Shown piece by piece: positions 1 to 10,493 of a stretch of 64,000 bases of DNA. This DNA comes from Symbiodinium natans (Eukaryota > Sar > Dinophyceae > Suessiales > Symbiodiniaceae), in NCBI GenBank assembly GCA_905221605.1, contig CAJNDS010002379.1, positions 808,501 to 872,500 of the forward strand, written 5' to 3'. The position numbers and the translations under genes are program-made. Numbering within the stretch: position 1 is the stretch's first letter; each line of letters starts with the position of its first letter. Under the pieces are notes generated by a model. The model had not been told where the DNA came from. It saw only the letters and a list, made by a program, of their open reading frames with translations, and did no database searches.

Positions 1-44
1 GGGTTTAGGGTTAGGGTTTAGGGTTTGGGTTTTAGGGTTTAGGG

Positions 45-240
45 TTTAAAAAGCAGCCATGTCAAATAGTACATAGAGGTTCCTCTTACACACATATATA
101 TACCTTATATAGTCCCTACATTCTTACATACCTAAGTAGCCCCTACATAACCCCCAAATATCCCCTAAGGTCCCTTATACAAGGGTTCCTCCTTTAGTCC
201 CCTAAGAGTGGTTGGGGGCTCAGCATGGATTGAGGCCTAC
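45..240. mobile_element. Palindrome family I6, left copy
   Basis: AT-rich unit with short inverted arms (AGAGGTTCCTCTT near 72, AGGGTTCCTCCTTTAG near 181). Its right half resembles the element at 50785-50965: both have a TATATA core, a TAGTCCC or TAGTGCC step, a CCCCTAA step and a final CTCCTTT. No frame crosses it. Confidence 0.5.
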
Positions 241-652
241 TAGGGGTTCAGGGTTTAGGGTTTAGGGGTTCAGGGGTTTAGGGGTTTAGGGTTTAGGGTT
301 CAGGGTTTAGGGTTTCGGGTTTAGAGCCGTTTAGGGGTTAGGGTTTAGGGTTTGGGGTTTGGGGTTTAGTTTGGGGTATAGGGTTTAGGGTTTAGGGCTG
401 GTTTTCGGACTTTGGGTCACGCAAGCAGCACATCCCAACGGCCAAACCTGATTCTGAACCCGAAGCCCTCTAAAACCCACAAGCCTCGCAGAACGCCCTC
501 AACCCTAAGCCCGAGACCCTAAACCCTGAGCCAAAAACCCTGAACCCTAAACCCTAATCCCTGAACCTGGAACCCTGAACCTTAGACCCGGAACCCTAAA
601 TCCTAAACCCTAAACCCTAAACCCTAAAACTCTGAACCCTAAAACACAAAAC

Positions 653-707
653 CTGGAGCTGTGCAAGCAAGATGCTCGTCGTCGATGACTGCCTCGACGG
701 AGTTGAC
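653..707 (-). CDS. Candidate exon, unknown protein
   Basis: 55 bp between CAG (acceptor) and GTTTTG (donor) on the minus strand, open as VNSVEAVIDDEHLAC plus TAP, leaving one base. Flanked by CCCTAAA on the left and G-rich repeats on the right. The plus strand is also open here, so strand is uncertain. No family recognised. Confidence 0.35.
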
Positions 708-720
708 CTGCAGGGCTTTT

Positions 721-1320
721 AGGGGGTTCAAGGGGTTTTGGGGGTTTGGGTTAGGGTTTAGGGTTTAGGGTTTAGGCTTTAGGGTTTAGGGTTTAGGGTT
801 TAGGGTTTAGGGCTTAGGGTTTAGGGTTTAGGGTTTAGATTTTAGGGTTTAGGGTTTATGTTTTAGGGTTTAGGGTTTAAGGGTTTAAGGGTTCAAGGGG
901 TCAAAGGGTTTAGGGGTTTAAGGGTATAAAGGGTTGAGGGGTTCAAAGGGTGAAGGGGTTTAAGGGTATAAGGGTTTAAGGGCTTCAAAGGGCTTAGGGG
1001 TTTAAGGTATAAGGGTTTAGGGGTTTAAGGGTTTAGGGGATTAAGGGTATAAGGAGAAGGGTTTATGAGGGCTTATAAGGGTTCATATGGGCTTTTGAGG
1101 GTTTACGGTTTGAAGATTTATAAGCTTTTAAGCGTTTAGGGGTTTAAGGGTTCAGGGGGCTTCAGGATTTCGGGGTTTATGGGTTTAAGGGTATAAGGGT
1201 TTAAGGGTTTGAGGGTTTGTAAGGGTTTAAGGTTTCAAAATAAGGGTTTAGGTGTTGAAGGGTTTAAAGGGTTTAACGGTTTCAGGGTTTCAGGGATACG
1301 AGTTTAGGGTTTAGGCTTTG
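721..1320 (+). repeat. Decayed TTTAGGG array
   Basis: About 600 bp of G-rich heptamers that start exact and drift into 8-9-mers (TTTAAGGGT, TTTATAGGGT, TTCAAGGGG). No coding frame supported. Confidence 0.85.
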
Positions 1321-1675
1321 TAGGGCTTGAAGTTAAGACGTTCGCAGGCCTGCAATTCTTGCAAAAACAACCCAGAATTAGTTTGCTTTACTTCGCTTGT
1401 TTGCCGTGAACGGGTTTGCGAGAACAAAAAAATGAAAACAATAGAGAACAATCGCGGGCGCGCTCTTTTCGCACACTTTCGATATTTACTAGGGAAACAG
1501 CGAAACATAGTAGCGAGCTAATAGCGCGAGCTTCGCGCAAAAGCCCACAGGAACACAAACAAAATAACAAGAAAAAACACAATTCCATTCGCAAAGGAAT
1601 CGCTTAAAGAACGCAGAGTCATTGCATGGCGTGTGTCCCAGTACTTACAAGGCACGCACCTCTTAAGCCCAAAGA
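1321..1675. other. Unique AT-rich segment without a clear gene
   Basis: Non-telomeric DNA with A-runs and several GCGCG/TTCGCG stretches. Four short overlapping frames occur on both strands, none with convincing composition. I see no RNA gene or known motif. Confidence 0.5.
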
Positions 1676-1880
1676 GCTTGAAGTTGGGATGCTCCGCTTT
1701 GTACTAACAGTCCTAAATAGGGGTTATAGTACCCCATATTATAATCCTTATTGAGGACTGTTAGTATCATTCCCCTTTTTCCTAACAGTCCTTCATAGGG
1801 ATTATAGTACCCCCCCCCCCCCCCATTATAATCCCTATTGAGGACTGTTAGTATCAGCGGGGAACCTCCAAGCTTAGAGG
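1676..1880. mobile_element. Palindrome family I2, double copy
   Basis: Outer arms GCTTGAAGTTGGGATG and, inverted, CATCCCAACTTC-like sequence ending CCTCCAAGCTT enclose two inner hairpins built on CTAACAGTCCT...AGGACTGTTAG. The second inner hairpin has a run of about 15 C in its loop. Related elements lie at 40929-41152 and 54708-54880. Confidence 0.7.
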
Positions 1881-2272
1881 GCTAAATGGGTTTAGGGATT
1901 ATGGCTGCGGGTTTGAAGGGTTAAAGGGTTGAGGGTCTAAAGTTAAGGGTTTGTAGGGTTTATAGGGCTTATAGAGGTTAGAGGGGTTTCTAGGGTTTCT
2001 AGACCCCAGACCCTAAACCCCATTAAACCCTTATGTCTTCGGCGTCTGGGCTTGGGGGCTTGGGGTTCCTAAACTGAAACCATTTTATAGGGTTTAGGGT
2101 TTAGGGTTGAGGGTTTAGGGTTTAGGGTTTAAGATTCAGGGTTTAGGGTCTCGTCGTTTTAGGGTTTAGGGGCCAGAACACCCTACAATACACCCTGAAC
2201 CCAGAGCCGGGAAAGTCCCAAACCCTACACGCCCTCAACCCGAAACCGAACAAAACAACTTAACGCCCCCTC

Positions 2273-2318
2273 CTTGCAGCAAAGCTTGTCGATCGCTTCC
2301 ACAGGCGGCACCTGCGTC
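2273..2318 (-). CDS. Candidate exon, unknown protein
   Basis: Minus-strand reading TQVPPVEAIDKLCCK between CTCAG and a possible GA donor (GAGGGG). The plus strand gives AKLVDRFHRRHLRPEF from TTGCAG, so strand is not settled. Confidence 0.3.
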
Positions 2319-2559
2319 CTGAGTTTACGGTCAAAACGGTTGAATTGCAACTAGAACGATTACCCCTAACACCTAGACCCTAAAGCCTAAACTCCAACGT
2401 TTAAGTTTTGCTGCTGCTCTTGGCCACACCCAAAAAAAAACTAACCCCAAACCAACTACGCAACACGTCAGCCCACAAGAACCCTAAACCCTACACCCTC
2501 TAAGCCTCCCCATGTATCGAAATCGGTCACCATCTCGTGCTGTCGGGCCTACGGCTTGG

Positions 2560-2670
2560 TGCAAACCCTAAACCCTAAACCCTAAACCCTAAACCCTAAA
2601 CCCTAAACCCTAAACCCTAGATCCTAAACCTAAACCCTAAACCCGAAACCCTAAACCCTAAACCCTGCTT
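2560..2670 (-). repeat. CCCTAAA array
   Basis: About 14 near-perfect heptamers, C-rich on the plus strand, forming the left cap of the island at 2680. Confidence 0.9.
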
Positions 2671-2679
2671 GCTTAGGAC

Positions 2680-2751
2680 CTGGCCCATCTGGATATCTGC
2701 AGTCCACGATCCTGCGCACAGGGGCAGAGCGTGACAATGCGGCTCAGAGTC
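2680..2751 (-). CDS. Candidate exon, unknown protein
   Basis: Minus strand, ACCAG | 72 bp | GTCCTAAG, open as TLSRIVTLCPCAQDRG and onward. The plus strand is also AG | open | GT (DLAHLDICSPRSCAQG). Flanks are CCCTAAA on the left and TTTAGGG on the right. Confidence 0.35.
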
Positions 2752-3159
2752 CTGGTCCCTTTCAGAAGGTGTAGGGTTTAGGGTTAAGGGTTTAGGCTTC
2801 GGGTTTAGGGTTTAGGGTTCAGGGTTCAGGGTTTAGGGTTTATGGTTTAGAGTTTAGGGTTTGGGGTTTGTGTTTAGGGGTTTAGGGGTTTAGGGTTTTC
2901 TAGGGTTTTGGGGTTTAGGGTTTAGAGGTTGAGGGTTTAGGGGTTTAAGGGTTTAGGGTTTGGGGGTTTAAGGGTTTAGCGGTCAGGGGTTGAGGGCTGA
3001 GGGTATCAGGGTCCTCCTCATGAGTTGTGGCATGCCTGAAGCAACCCCAGTTCACAGCCGCAGCGACAAAACACTAAACCCTAAACCCTGGGTTTAGGGT
3101 TTAGGGTTTTGGGTTTTGGGTTTAGGGGTTTTAGGGCTTTTAGAACAAGCCCCACACAT

Positions 3160-3560
3160 CTGGTTTTGATGCAGCCGCTCTGTCAAAGACAGGGTTTCCC
3201 CAGTAGCATATCCCCCTTTAAGGGTATATCGTGGTCCTCATAAGCTTGGCAAAGGATACGTCAAACCCCCCACCTGAAATGGTTGTAGACTCTTGAATAC
3301 CCCAACCAAAACAGGTTAACCTTACTATACTGATAGATAGATAGATGGATATGCATATATATATATATATTATATATATATATATTATAGTAAGATTCTA
3401 TATAACCAAAAAGGTTACAGGTCACCTACCCAGTCCCTAAGCTTAGCATAAAAGGAGGCGCCGCAATAAAACTGGCACAGGGACTTCAGCCTAAAAAATG
3501 CATTGGGGAGACAAGCCTACAGGGTCAGTGGCTCAGGGGGGTTAGTTTAGGGCTATTTGG
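3160..3560. other. AT-rich non-coding stretch with a hairpin around an AT microsatellite
   Basis: Holds (GATA)3 and (AT)n near 3335-3390 between inverted arms GGTTAACCTTACTATA and TATAGTAAGATT. Probably an intronic palindrome. No supported frame. Confidence 0.55.
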
Positions 3561-3668
3561 GGTTTAGGACTCCCCTAAACCCTAAACCCTAAACCCTAAA
3601 CCCTAAACCCTAAACCCTAAACCCTAAACCCAGGAACCCAAGCCCTCCAACTTCTCTACGGTCACTGC

Positions 3669-3736
3669 CTGGGGTCACGGTGGTGGACGTTGTCGTCGAA
3701 AAATATCTGCTTGACATCCTCCTCCTCCGGAAAAAC
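3669..3736 (-). CDS. Candidate exon, acidic segment
   Basis: CTGCAG | 68 bp | GCAGTG on the minus strand, reading VFPEEEDVKQIFFDDN and VHHRDP. The donor would be GC. The acidic and aromatic mix is protein-like, but no family can be named safely. Confidence 0.4.
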
Positions 3737-4019
3737 CTGCAGCTCGAAGAACGCTTAGGGTTTAGGGTTTAGGAATTAGGGCTTAGGGTTTAGGGTTTAG
3801 GGTTTAGGGTTTAGGGTATAGGGTTTAGGGTTTAGGGTTTAGACCAACCCTAAACCCTATTGCTGTCCGCCAAAACCTCACAAAGGCCTAGGCACTCTCT
3901 ACGCAAAGCAGAATGGCCTAATATCCCTAAGTTCCGAAGCCCTGAACCACCCCAGACTCGCAGCCGAATTTTCGGGCTTAGGGTTTAGGGTTCGGGTTTA
4001 GGGTTTAGTAAGGGTTTAC

Positions 4020-4068
4020 CCAGAACCCGATCCTGCACCTTCTCCGCCCACTTGAAGCTTGGTGGCTG
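4020..4068 (-). CDS. Candidate exon, unknown protein
   Basis: CAAG | 49 bp | GTAAACC, minus strand, QPPSFKWAEKVQDRVL plus one base. The GT donor lies at the junction with the repeat. Capped on the right by the unique part of a longer insert. Confidence 0.4.
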
Positions 4069-4595
4069 CTTGACACTTAACCCTTGTTGCTGAGTACCCT
4101 GGGTCAAAAGGTTAGCCTTTCAATTGTGCTCGGATATTGCAAAACCCAAACTCTCAGAGCCTTAAGTCTGAACGCACGAGGGGTCGCAGGCCCTGAAGCC
4201 CTGAACGGGTGCTTGAAGGTTCGTAGCGCGTTGGGGTTTAAGGGTTGATGGGTTTAAGTTTTAAGGGTTTAGTAGGGTTTAGGGTTTAGGTTTTAGGGTT
4301 TAGGGGGTTGAGGGTTTTAGGGGTTGAAGGCTTAAGGGGTTTAGGGTTTAAACAGTTTAGGGTTTGCGGATTCTGGGGCCTATACGGGTCTATATGGCTC
4401 GTAGGGTGCTGTCGGAACAAGTCACCATGGCCCTGCTTAGAGTTTGTGGTGAGCGTCAAGCTAAGGTACGCGCAGCCCTACTTAGAACTAGCAGGGAGCT
4501 TGAAGCTCAACCCTAAACCCTAAGCCCTAGACCCTAAACGCTAGTTTAAAACCCTAAAACCTAAACCCTAAACCCCAAACCCGAAACCCTCATTC

Positions 4596-4667
4596 CGTCC
4601 AAGAAGCGGTCAGGAGCTTGCCCGCGCATGAGCGCTCGTCGTTCCAAGCCCACCATGCCCAATCATC
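4596..4667 (-). CDS. Candidate exon, Trp-rich
   Basis: AAAG | 72 bp | GAATG, exactly 24 codons, DDWAWWAWNDERSCAG and onward; a GA donor would be needed. The plus strand is also open (RSGACPRMSARRSK). Confidence 0.35.
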
Positions 4668-4799
4668 CTTTGTTGGGCCGAAGTTGTGAAGAGAGTTTAG
4701 AGTTTAGGGTTTAGGGTTTAGGGTTTAGGGTTTAGGGTTTAGGACTTAGGGTTTATAGCACCTCAGCCCTGAGACCCAAGGCCTGGGGAATCACCTAAA

Positions 4800-4968
4800 T
4801 CTAGGGGTTGTACCTTGGACCCTTGAGGTTGAACCCTTGGGTTTAGGGGACCCTTTTGAAAGATCCGTAAGGTGGTATATGGGCCATACTGAGAGTTTGT
4901 GAAGGGAAACCTTTAGGGGCACAACCTTAGGCCTACGAGCCTTAATCCCCTGACTGGACAACAACATA
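4800..4968 (+). mobile_element. Palindrome family I3, copy 1
   Basis: Carries the family landmarks in order: TTGGACCCTTGAGGTTG, ACCCTTGGGTTTAGG, GGGACCCTTTTGAAAGATCC, GGTGGTATATGGGCCATA, AACCTTTAGGGG, then CCTACGAGCCTTAATC. Ends are inverted around CCTTAAGG-type sequence. Other copies: 7315, 14316, 23770 and 27718. Confidence 0.75.
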
Positions 4969-5061
4969 CAAGACGTCCTCCGCAGTAGGCTTGCGGGCTT
5001 AGTAACCCTGATCCTAAACCCTAATCCCTAAACCCTCAACTCTAAACCCTAAACCCTAAAC

Positions 5062-5134
5062 CCCAGCAGGGTCCTTGATGGCTGACGTCTGCTCTCGCTC
5101 CAGGTGTTCCCTGGCATCTTGTGCTTTGCCCAGC
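5062..5134 (-). CDS. Candidate exon, helical segment
   Basis: ATTAG | 73 bp | GTTTAGG, minus strand: one base, then LGKAQDAREHLEREQTS and onward (24 codons). The reading suggests an amphipathic helix. The donor is the first heptamer of the flanking array. Confidence 0.45.
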
Positions 5135-5774
5135 CTAATAAAGCCCTGAAACCTTCTAGGGCTTAGGGTTTAGGGTTCAGGGTTTAGAGATGGCTGATCG
5201 TCATTGTTTCCCAAGACTCCCCAAAATTAAGGCATCCATGAGGGAACCCTATACCTTCCTAAACCCTAAACCTTGGAGCCCTGAGCTCGACATTTCCTAC
5301 CCTGGGTCAACAAAGTGTTACATGGCACTAAGGCCCATGGAGGTGTACAGTTGGTTCCCAATCGAGCCCAAGCAAACCCTCTAAGACCTAAACCCTAAAC
5401 CCTAAACCCTAAAACCCAATCAATTCCAGAATCCAAGGGCCAAGTTGAGGGGCACAAGGGTTCAGGGCATGGGACAACTTCAGGCGCGCAGGTTGTCTTT
5501 GCAGAAACCGTTTCTTGCCCCAAGCCCTCCTTCCCTAAACCCCCACGGTTTAGGGTTTAGGGTTTAGGGTTTAGGGTTTAGGGTTTAGGGTTAACCCCAT
5601 ACAACCCTACAACCCTAGAACACCCCAACGAAACCCGCGAGCCCCCTGAATTTTGGGCTTCGTGCTTAGGACTCCAAGACCTCCCAGAACCCCCCCCCCC
5701 CCCCAAATCCCTCGGTTTCGGGTGTTGGGGTTCAGGAGAATTCTCTATGACAGCTTCACGGGGGAGAGCTTTCG

Positions 5775-6003
5775 TTGTGAGAAGCCTATACGTTTAGGGT
5801 TTAGGGTTTAGGGTTTTAGGGTTTAGGGTTTAGGGTTTAGGGTTTAGGGTTTAGGGTTTAGGGTTTTAGGGTTTAGGGTTTTAGGGTTTAGGGTTTTAGG
5901 GTTTAGGGTTTAGGGTTTTAGGGTTTAGGGTTTAGGGTTTAGGGTTTAGGGTTTAGAGTTTAGGGTTTAGGGTTTTAGGGTTTTAGGGTTTAGGGTTTAG
6001 GGG
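5775..6003 (+). repeat. Long TTTAGGG array with 8-mer variants
   Basis: About 30 units; TTTTAGGG occurs at intervals among TTTAGGG. No unique sequence inside. Confidence 0.95.
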
Positions 6004-6029
6004 ACCTGGGCTTCTTAGTCGTCAAGACC

Positions 6030-6140
6030 CCGGCCTGTCCTTCCTTTAAAAATGGGATCCGAAGTATGGGCCCTGAATTGGGGCCCCCTGTTTTGTTCCC
6101 CTGATATACACTATACATAAAAAGGGCCCGTAGGACCCCC
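6030..6140 (+). mobile_element. Palindrome family I4, partial copy
   Basis: Begins with GGGATCCGAAGTATGGGCCC, the same left arm as at 48428, then an AT-rich core, then AAAGGGCCCG. The right arm is shortened. Confidence 0.55.
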
Positions 6141-6211
6141 TAAACCCTAAACCCTAAACCCTAAACCCTAAACCCTAAACCCTAAACCCTAAAACGAATG
6201 TAGAGACCTAC

Positions 6212-6275
6212 CCATGTGCCAGTCTGTCTTTCCAAAGAGCGCGAAAGGTGAACTCCGGTCTCTCGGTCACGTCCA
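6212..6275 (-). CDS. Candidate exon, unknown protein
   Basis: TTTCAG | 64 bp | GTAGGT on the minus strand: two bases, then DVTERPEFTFRALWKD and RLAH, two bases over. GTAGGT is a good donor. Flanks are CCCTAAA (left) and TTTAGGG (right). Confidence 0.45.
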
Positions 6276-6618
6276 CTGAAAGGCTGGCGGTTTGGGGTTT
6301 AGGGTTTAGGGTTTAGGATTTTTAGGGTTTAGGGTTTAGGGTTTAGGGTTTAGGGTTTAGGGTTTAGGGTTTAGGGTTTAGGGTTTAGGGTTTAGGGTTC
6401 AAGGTTTAGGGCTAAGGAGTTAAGGACGCTTAGCTCCCAAGCCCTCGGACCGCAATTTCGACTGAACGAAACACCCCTATACAACCCTAAACCCTCAACC
6501 CTAATCCCTAATCCCTAAATCCTAAACCCTAAACCCTAAACCCTACCTAAACCCTGAACTGAACCCTAAACCCTAATCCCTTATACCCTCTCTACAGCAC
6601 ATCTCACTACGACACAAC

Positions 6619-6663
6619 TTCATCACCGTAGAGCTGTCGGGCGATCTCCTGCCGGTGGGCGCA
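6619..6663 (-). CDS. Candidate exon, unknown protein
   Basis: TCTCAG | 45 bp | GTTGTG, 15 codons, CAHRQEIARQLYGDE, minus strand, phase 0 at both ends. Confidence 0.4.
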
Positions 6664-7059
6664 CTGAGAAACCCCCATGCCTTAAACCCGTTACGGTTTA
6701 GGGTTTAGGGTTTAGGGATTAGGGATTAGGGTTTAGGGTTTAGGGTTTAGGGTTTAGAGTTTAGGGTTTAGGCTGTAGGGACCCTGAGCCCTACAAACCC
6801 TATAAGCCCCAGAACCCAGAAGCCTTCGCTCGCCATCAGGAGTGGGGAGGGTTTGGGGTTTGGGGTTTGGGGTTTAGGGTTTAGGGTTTAGGATTTAGGA
6901 GTTAGGGCTTAGGGCTTAGGGCTTGAGGCTTAGGGCTTAGGGTTCAGGGCACGTAGTAGCCCGATTGTAACTGATTTCATAACCCGATTGTAACCCTCAA
7001 GGGGCTTCTAAGTGGGTTAGAACCACACTTCTACTTGGGGTATAAGTACTCTACGATGC

Positions 7060-7300
7060 TGGTCTCTTGATGAATGGAGGCGTAGAAGATCCATCCATGA
7101 TGGTAGCGAAGGGCAGAGAGCTCGTCTTCATGGACCAGGATGGCAAGAATGACGCTCGCAAGAATTGACTCTGTGGTGGGCGGCTTCGAGAGTTGTCCAT
7201 CTCCCTTTCCTCTGGACTTTGGCTTTGGTGGCCTTGGCGCTCCTGCATTGCCCCCTCTGCCTTCCGAGTTCGGGCAAAACCTCCAAGTACCTTCTTGGCA
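7060..7300 (-). CDS. Candidate coding block of uncertain frame
   Basis: About 240 bp without telomere repeats. One minus-strand frame reads KPPTTESILASVILAILV then HEDELSALRYHHGW. A second frame is open too, with QERQGHQSQSPEERE. The block begins just after the I3 palindrome on its right, where CTACAG could serve as acceptor. Frame not decided. Confidence 0.4.
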
Positions 7301-7314
7301 CCCTGTAGATCAAA

Positions 7315-7446
7315 GGAGTCATACTCGGATGCCGAATTATGTACCCCTTAAGACACTCCGAATATGGCCCTCGCAAGTCGTATTCCCTTAGGGATGTTGA
7401 ACACGGGTTCCTCAAACCCAAGGGTACAGCCTCCGGGGCCCAAGCT
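7315..7446 (-). mobile_element. Palindrome family I3, minus-orientation copy
   Basis: Read on the minus strand it gives CTTGGGCCCCGGAGG, TACCCTTGGGTTTG, a GGGCCATATTCGG core and ATCCGAGTATGACTCC, matching 27718-27815. It directly precedes the candidate exon block at 7060-7300, as an intron end would. Confidence 0.65.
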
Positions 7447-8000
7447 AGAGTCCCATGATTAGAGTCGTTTAGGGTTTAGGGTTTAGGGTTTAGGGTTTAG
7501 GGTTTAGGGTTTAGGGTTTAGGGTTTAGGGTTTAGGGTTTAGGGTTGAGTGTCTTAGGAAAGAGAGACACCAAGCGGCCTTCGATTAGCCCCTACCACAA
7601 ACACGAGTTGTTGGGGGTGAGGCTTTAGGCTTAAAGCTAAACCGCCTAAACCCCTAAAACCTTAACACCTGAAACGCAAGATTCTAAAACCCCAAACCCT
7701 AAAACCTGAAAAACTTGAAGCCTGAAACCGCAAAACCCAAAAACCCAGTGACATCTAGGCTTCGGGCTTACTAGGGCTCAGCAGGCCTTAGTGGGTTTAG
7801 GGTAAGACCCTAGAGCCCCAGCGGTCCAAGCCCGAAACCCTAAACCCTAAACCCTGAGCCCTAAACCCTAAACCCTAAACCCTGAACCCTGAACCCTGAA
7901 CCCTAAACCCTAAACCCTAAACCCTAAACCCTAAACCCTAAACCCTGAACGCCAACCCCTAAACCCTAAACCCAAGCCAGAGCCCCAAGCCCTAAAAAGT

Positions 8001-8071
8001 CCTCTATGAACTCGGGGTTCTTCCGCAAGCTCTCCATGTCCACTCCCATCTCCTCGAGGCTCAACATACCC
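8001..8071 (-). CDS. Candidate exon, unknown protein
   Basis: Minus strand after CCCCAG: GMLSLEEMGVDMESLRKN and PEFIED. The donor is unclear (GA possible). Flanked by CCCTAAA (left) and TTTAGGG (right). Confidence 0.4.
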
Positions 8072-8179
8072 CTGGGGCATACCAAGGGGTTTAGGGTTTA
8101 GGGCCAGGGTTTAGGGTTTAGGGTTTCGGGTTTAGGGTTTCGGGTTTAGGGTTTCGGGTTTAGGGTTTAAGGGTTTATA

Positions 8180-8335
8180 GTGGATTCCAAAAAGTTGGAA
8201 ACTCCATAGCCGCAATCCCTAAGAGTAAAAGATAGGGAAACCCAGCCCCTAAACACTAAACCCTAAACCCTAAACCCTAAACCCTAAACCCTAAACCCTA
8301 TTTGTCCTTAAAAAGGTCTCCAACGTTTTGGGGTT
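8180..8335. mobile_element. Inverted arms enclosing a CCCTAAA array
   Basis: CCAAAAAGTTGGAAACTCC at about 8187 and its inverted relative GGTCTCCAACGTTTTGG at about 8313 flank six CCCTAAA units. The array sits inside a palindromic element. Confidence 0.6.
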
Positions 8336-8740
8336 TACTGTCGGGTTGAGGGTTTCGGGCTTTAAGTGGCCCAGGAGTCTGTGGCTTTGCCGCACCCTAA
8401 ACCCACAACCCTTAGCATATTATTCACAACACACTATACAGAAATTCGTAGGACGAAAAGTACGCATACTCTCACTTTTGCATGCTACTATTGAGGTAAC
8501 CTCAACTAATCCCTGAACCCCCAACCCTTGACGTTAAACTCCAATTCCCAAATCCTAAGGCCAACGTCGCTGAAGGCCAAAACCCCAAAAACCCCAAACA
8601 CTAAACCCCAAAACCATAAAACAACAAAAACAAAAACCTGAAACCCTGAAACCCCAAAATCCTGAAACCCTGAAACCCTGACCCTAAACCCTAAGCTCCA
8701 AACCCCTAAACCTTTCAACTCCACAGCAGCGACCCAGGTG

Positions 8741-8826
8741 GTGGTTTCCGAAATTGGGGTACCCTATTTGGGTCCTGATTTTTACGGAATCCTACTGAGG
8801 GGTCCCCTATTTTCGTAAACCACCCT
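8741..8826. mobile_element. Palindrome family I5, variant
   Basis: GGTGGTTTCCGAAATTGGGG and, inverted, TTTTCGTAAACCACC form arms of about 20 bp around TTTGGGTCC and GGGGTCCCC steps. The half element at 61558-61612 has the same TTTCGTAAAC arm. Confidence 0.65.
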
Positions 8827-9214
8827 GACCTAACCCTAAACTCTAAGCCCTAGACCCCACACCGTTTAGGGGTTCCCTATAGTTTGCTTAAGCCCCAGGT
8901 CTCAGTCCTTGCAGATGGAAAGAATCTCCGGATCCTGCAAGGTTCTTTTTTGTCGAGTTTGGGGTCGGGAGTTGGGGGGTTCAGAGGTTTGGGGTTTAGG
9001 GTTTAGGGTTTAACCCTAAACCCTAAACCCTAAACCCTAAAGCCCAAAGCCCAAAGCCCAAACCCTGAGCCCCGAAGTTCAGGGTTGTATGTTATAGGGC
9101 GGGCCTCTTCGAAGACTTAAGGTTTAGGACCCTAAACCCTAAACCCTAAACCCTAAACCCTAAACCCTAAACCCTAAACCCTGAACCCTAAACCCTAAAC
9201 CCTAAGGGGTTTAG

Positions 9215-9500
9215 AGCTTCCTTTGGTTTCTGTAGGTTTGGGGCCCTATGACATTCACATGTTTTATGGCTTTTATAAGGAGGATATGGGGGGGAATAGG
9301 AATCAAGAACTATACTCAAACCTACCCCCGTTCTAGGGGCTTAGGGGTTGAGGGGCTCAGGGTTCAGGGGCATCGGTGTTTTCTCAATCTTTTGAGTCTG
9401 CTGCCTTTCGCCTTGCAAAGGTCCCAACTTAGAGCTGTGCGGGCTTTCAGTTTGCACAAGTGGAAAATTGGCATCCCTTTACATGGTCCCCTAGTATGAG
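9215..9500. other. Unique segment, coding potential unresolved
   Basis: Telomere-poor DNA. The minus strand reads CKLKARTALSWDLCK. The plus strand reads FAQVENWHPFTW between TTTCAG and GTCCCC. Both are short; I cannot choose. Confidence 0.3.
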
Positions 9501-9504
9501 CCCT

Positions 9505-9635
9505 TCAAAGGGGGCCCTTTATATACCCCTTACATACCCTACCAAACCCAAGGGCCCATACTTCAGAATCCTATAAAGAAGGTAAGGGACCATATTAAGG
9601 GCCCATGTAAGTACCCTTACAGGGGAGGGGGAAGC
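9505..9635. mobile_element. Palindrome family I4, copy at 9.5 kb
   Basis: GGGCCCTTTATATACCCC and CATATTAAGGGCCCATG are inverted, with AAGGGCCCATACTTCAGA in between, which is shared with 42050 and 48627. Confidence 0.6.
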
Positions 9636-9760
9636 GGTAGCCTACGAGCCCATAGGGCCTAAACCGGTTAGGGGCATGTTTTTTGACGGCAATCTCGAGG
9701 ATACCCTAAACCCTGAACCCTAAACCCTAAACCCCAAACCCTAAACCCTAGACCCTAAAC

Positions 9761-9950
9761 CGCAGGCATTGGCTTTGGGACGGTGGACGCAGGCAGGATG
9801 CGGTGCCATCCTGCGAGGCATGTGCGGGCAGCACACATTCAAGTGGACACGAGCGGCCATGGCCATGTCCGGCCGGTCCTGCTCAGACATTGCCTTCAGG
9901 ATCGACATGAAACCTGCGCGGTAGTTTTCCGGCAAATCGTCCCGGCACAT
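9761..9950 (-). CDS. Candidate exon, possible Sec31/SRA1-like helical segment
   Basis: 190 bp minus-strand exon with GTAG acceptor and GTTTAGG donor from the repeat; 63 codons plus one base. It reads MCRDDLPENYRAGFMSI then LKAMSEQDRPDMAMAARVHL. The pattern of a short helix, acidic turn, then AA.(K/R)VH resembles the C-terminal domain shared by Sec31 and steroid receptor RNA activator proteins. That link is by memory of the pattern only. Confidence 0.5.
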
Positions 9951-10435
9951 CTACCCGGCAGGGTCATTGCCGAGTTCCAACTTGTGAATTTTCGCGAAGA
10001 GTACACTAATTGCCATGACTTTAAAAATGAGCAAAACGACCAGCAGAACCGGCAACCTACACCCTACACCCCACACACTTCACCCTAAACCCTAAAAACC
10101 TGCCCTACTGTGGAGTCACGGACGCCCGGCGAAGAGCTACAGGGTTTAGGGTTTCCAGTTCGGTGTTTAGGGTTTGTAGGGCTTAGGGTGGAGTGCAGCC
10201 GTCGATGTCTTTATCAAAGCCTCACCCTGAAGCCCCTAACACCTATCAAGCCATAGCAAGCACCTAACCCCAAACTGCCTAACTGTCAAACCCCTACACC
10301 CTAAGGCCTTCAACCCAAAATCCCCCAAAACCCTAAACCCAAACACCTGCTGTAACCATCAAAGCCCAAAATCCTAAACCCTAAGCCCTAAGCCCTAAAC
10401 CCTAAACCCTAAACCCTAAACCAATCCCAAACTGC

Positions 10436-10493
10436 CTCCAGAAGCTCAAGGACGGGCTTCCGCCGCTCGTAGGGGCTCGGCGGAGCCATGTTC
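10436..10493 (-). CDS. Candidate exon, unknown protein
   Basis: CCCAG | 58 bp | GCAGTT (GC donor), minus strand: one base then NMAPPSPYERRKPVLELLE. Left cap CCCTAAA, right cap TTTAGGG. Confidence 0.4.

Noticed and set aside
1-410. A chromosome end at the left edge
   Set aside because: The repeats are decayed and no denser than elsewhere, and similar arrays occur throughout, so the edge is arbitrary.
4308-4523. Plus-strand frame starting in telomeric DNA
   Set aside because: Begins in translated TTTAGGG repeats and ends in translated CCCTAAA; no independent support.
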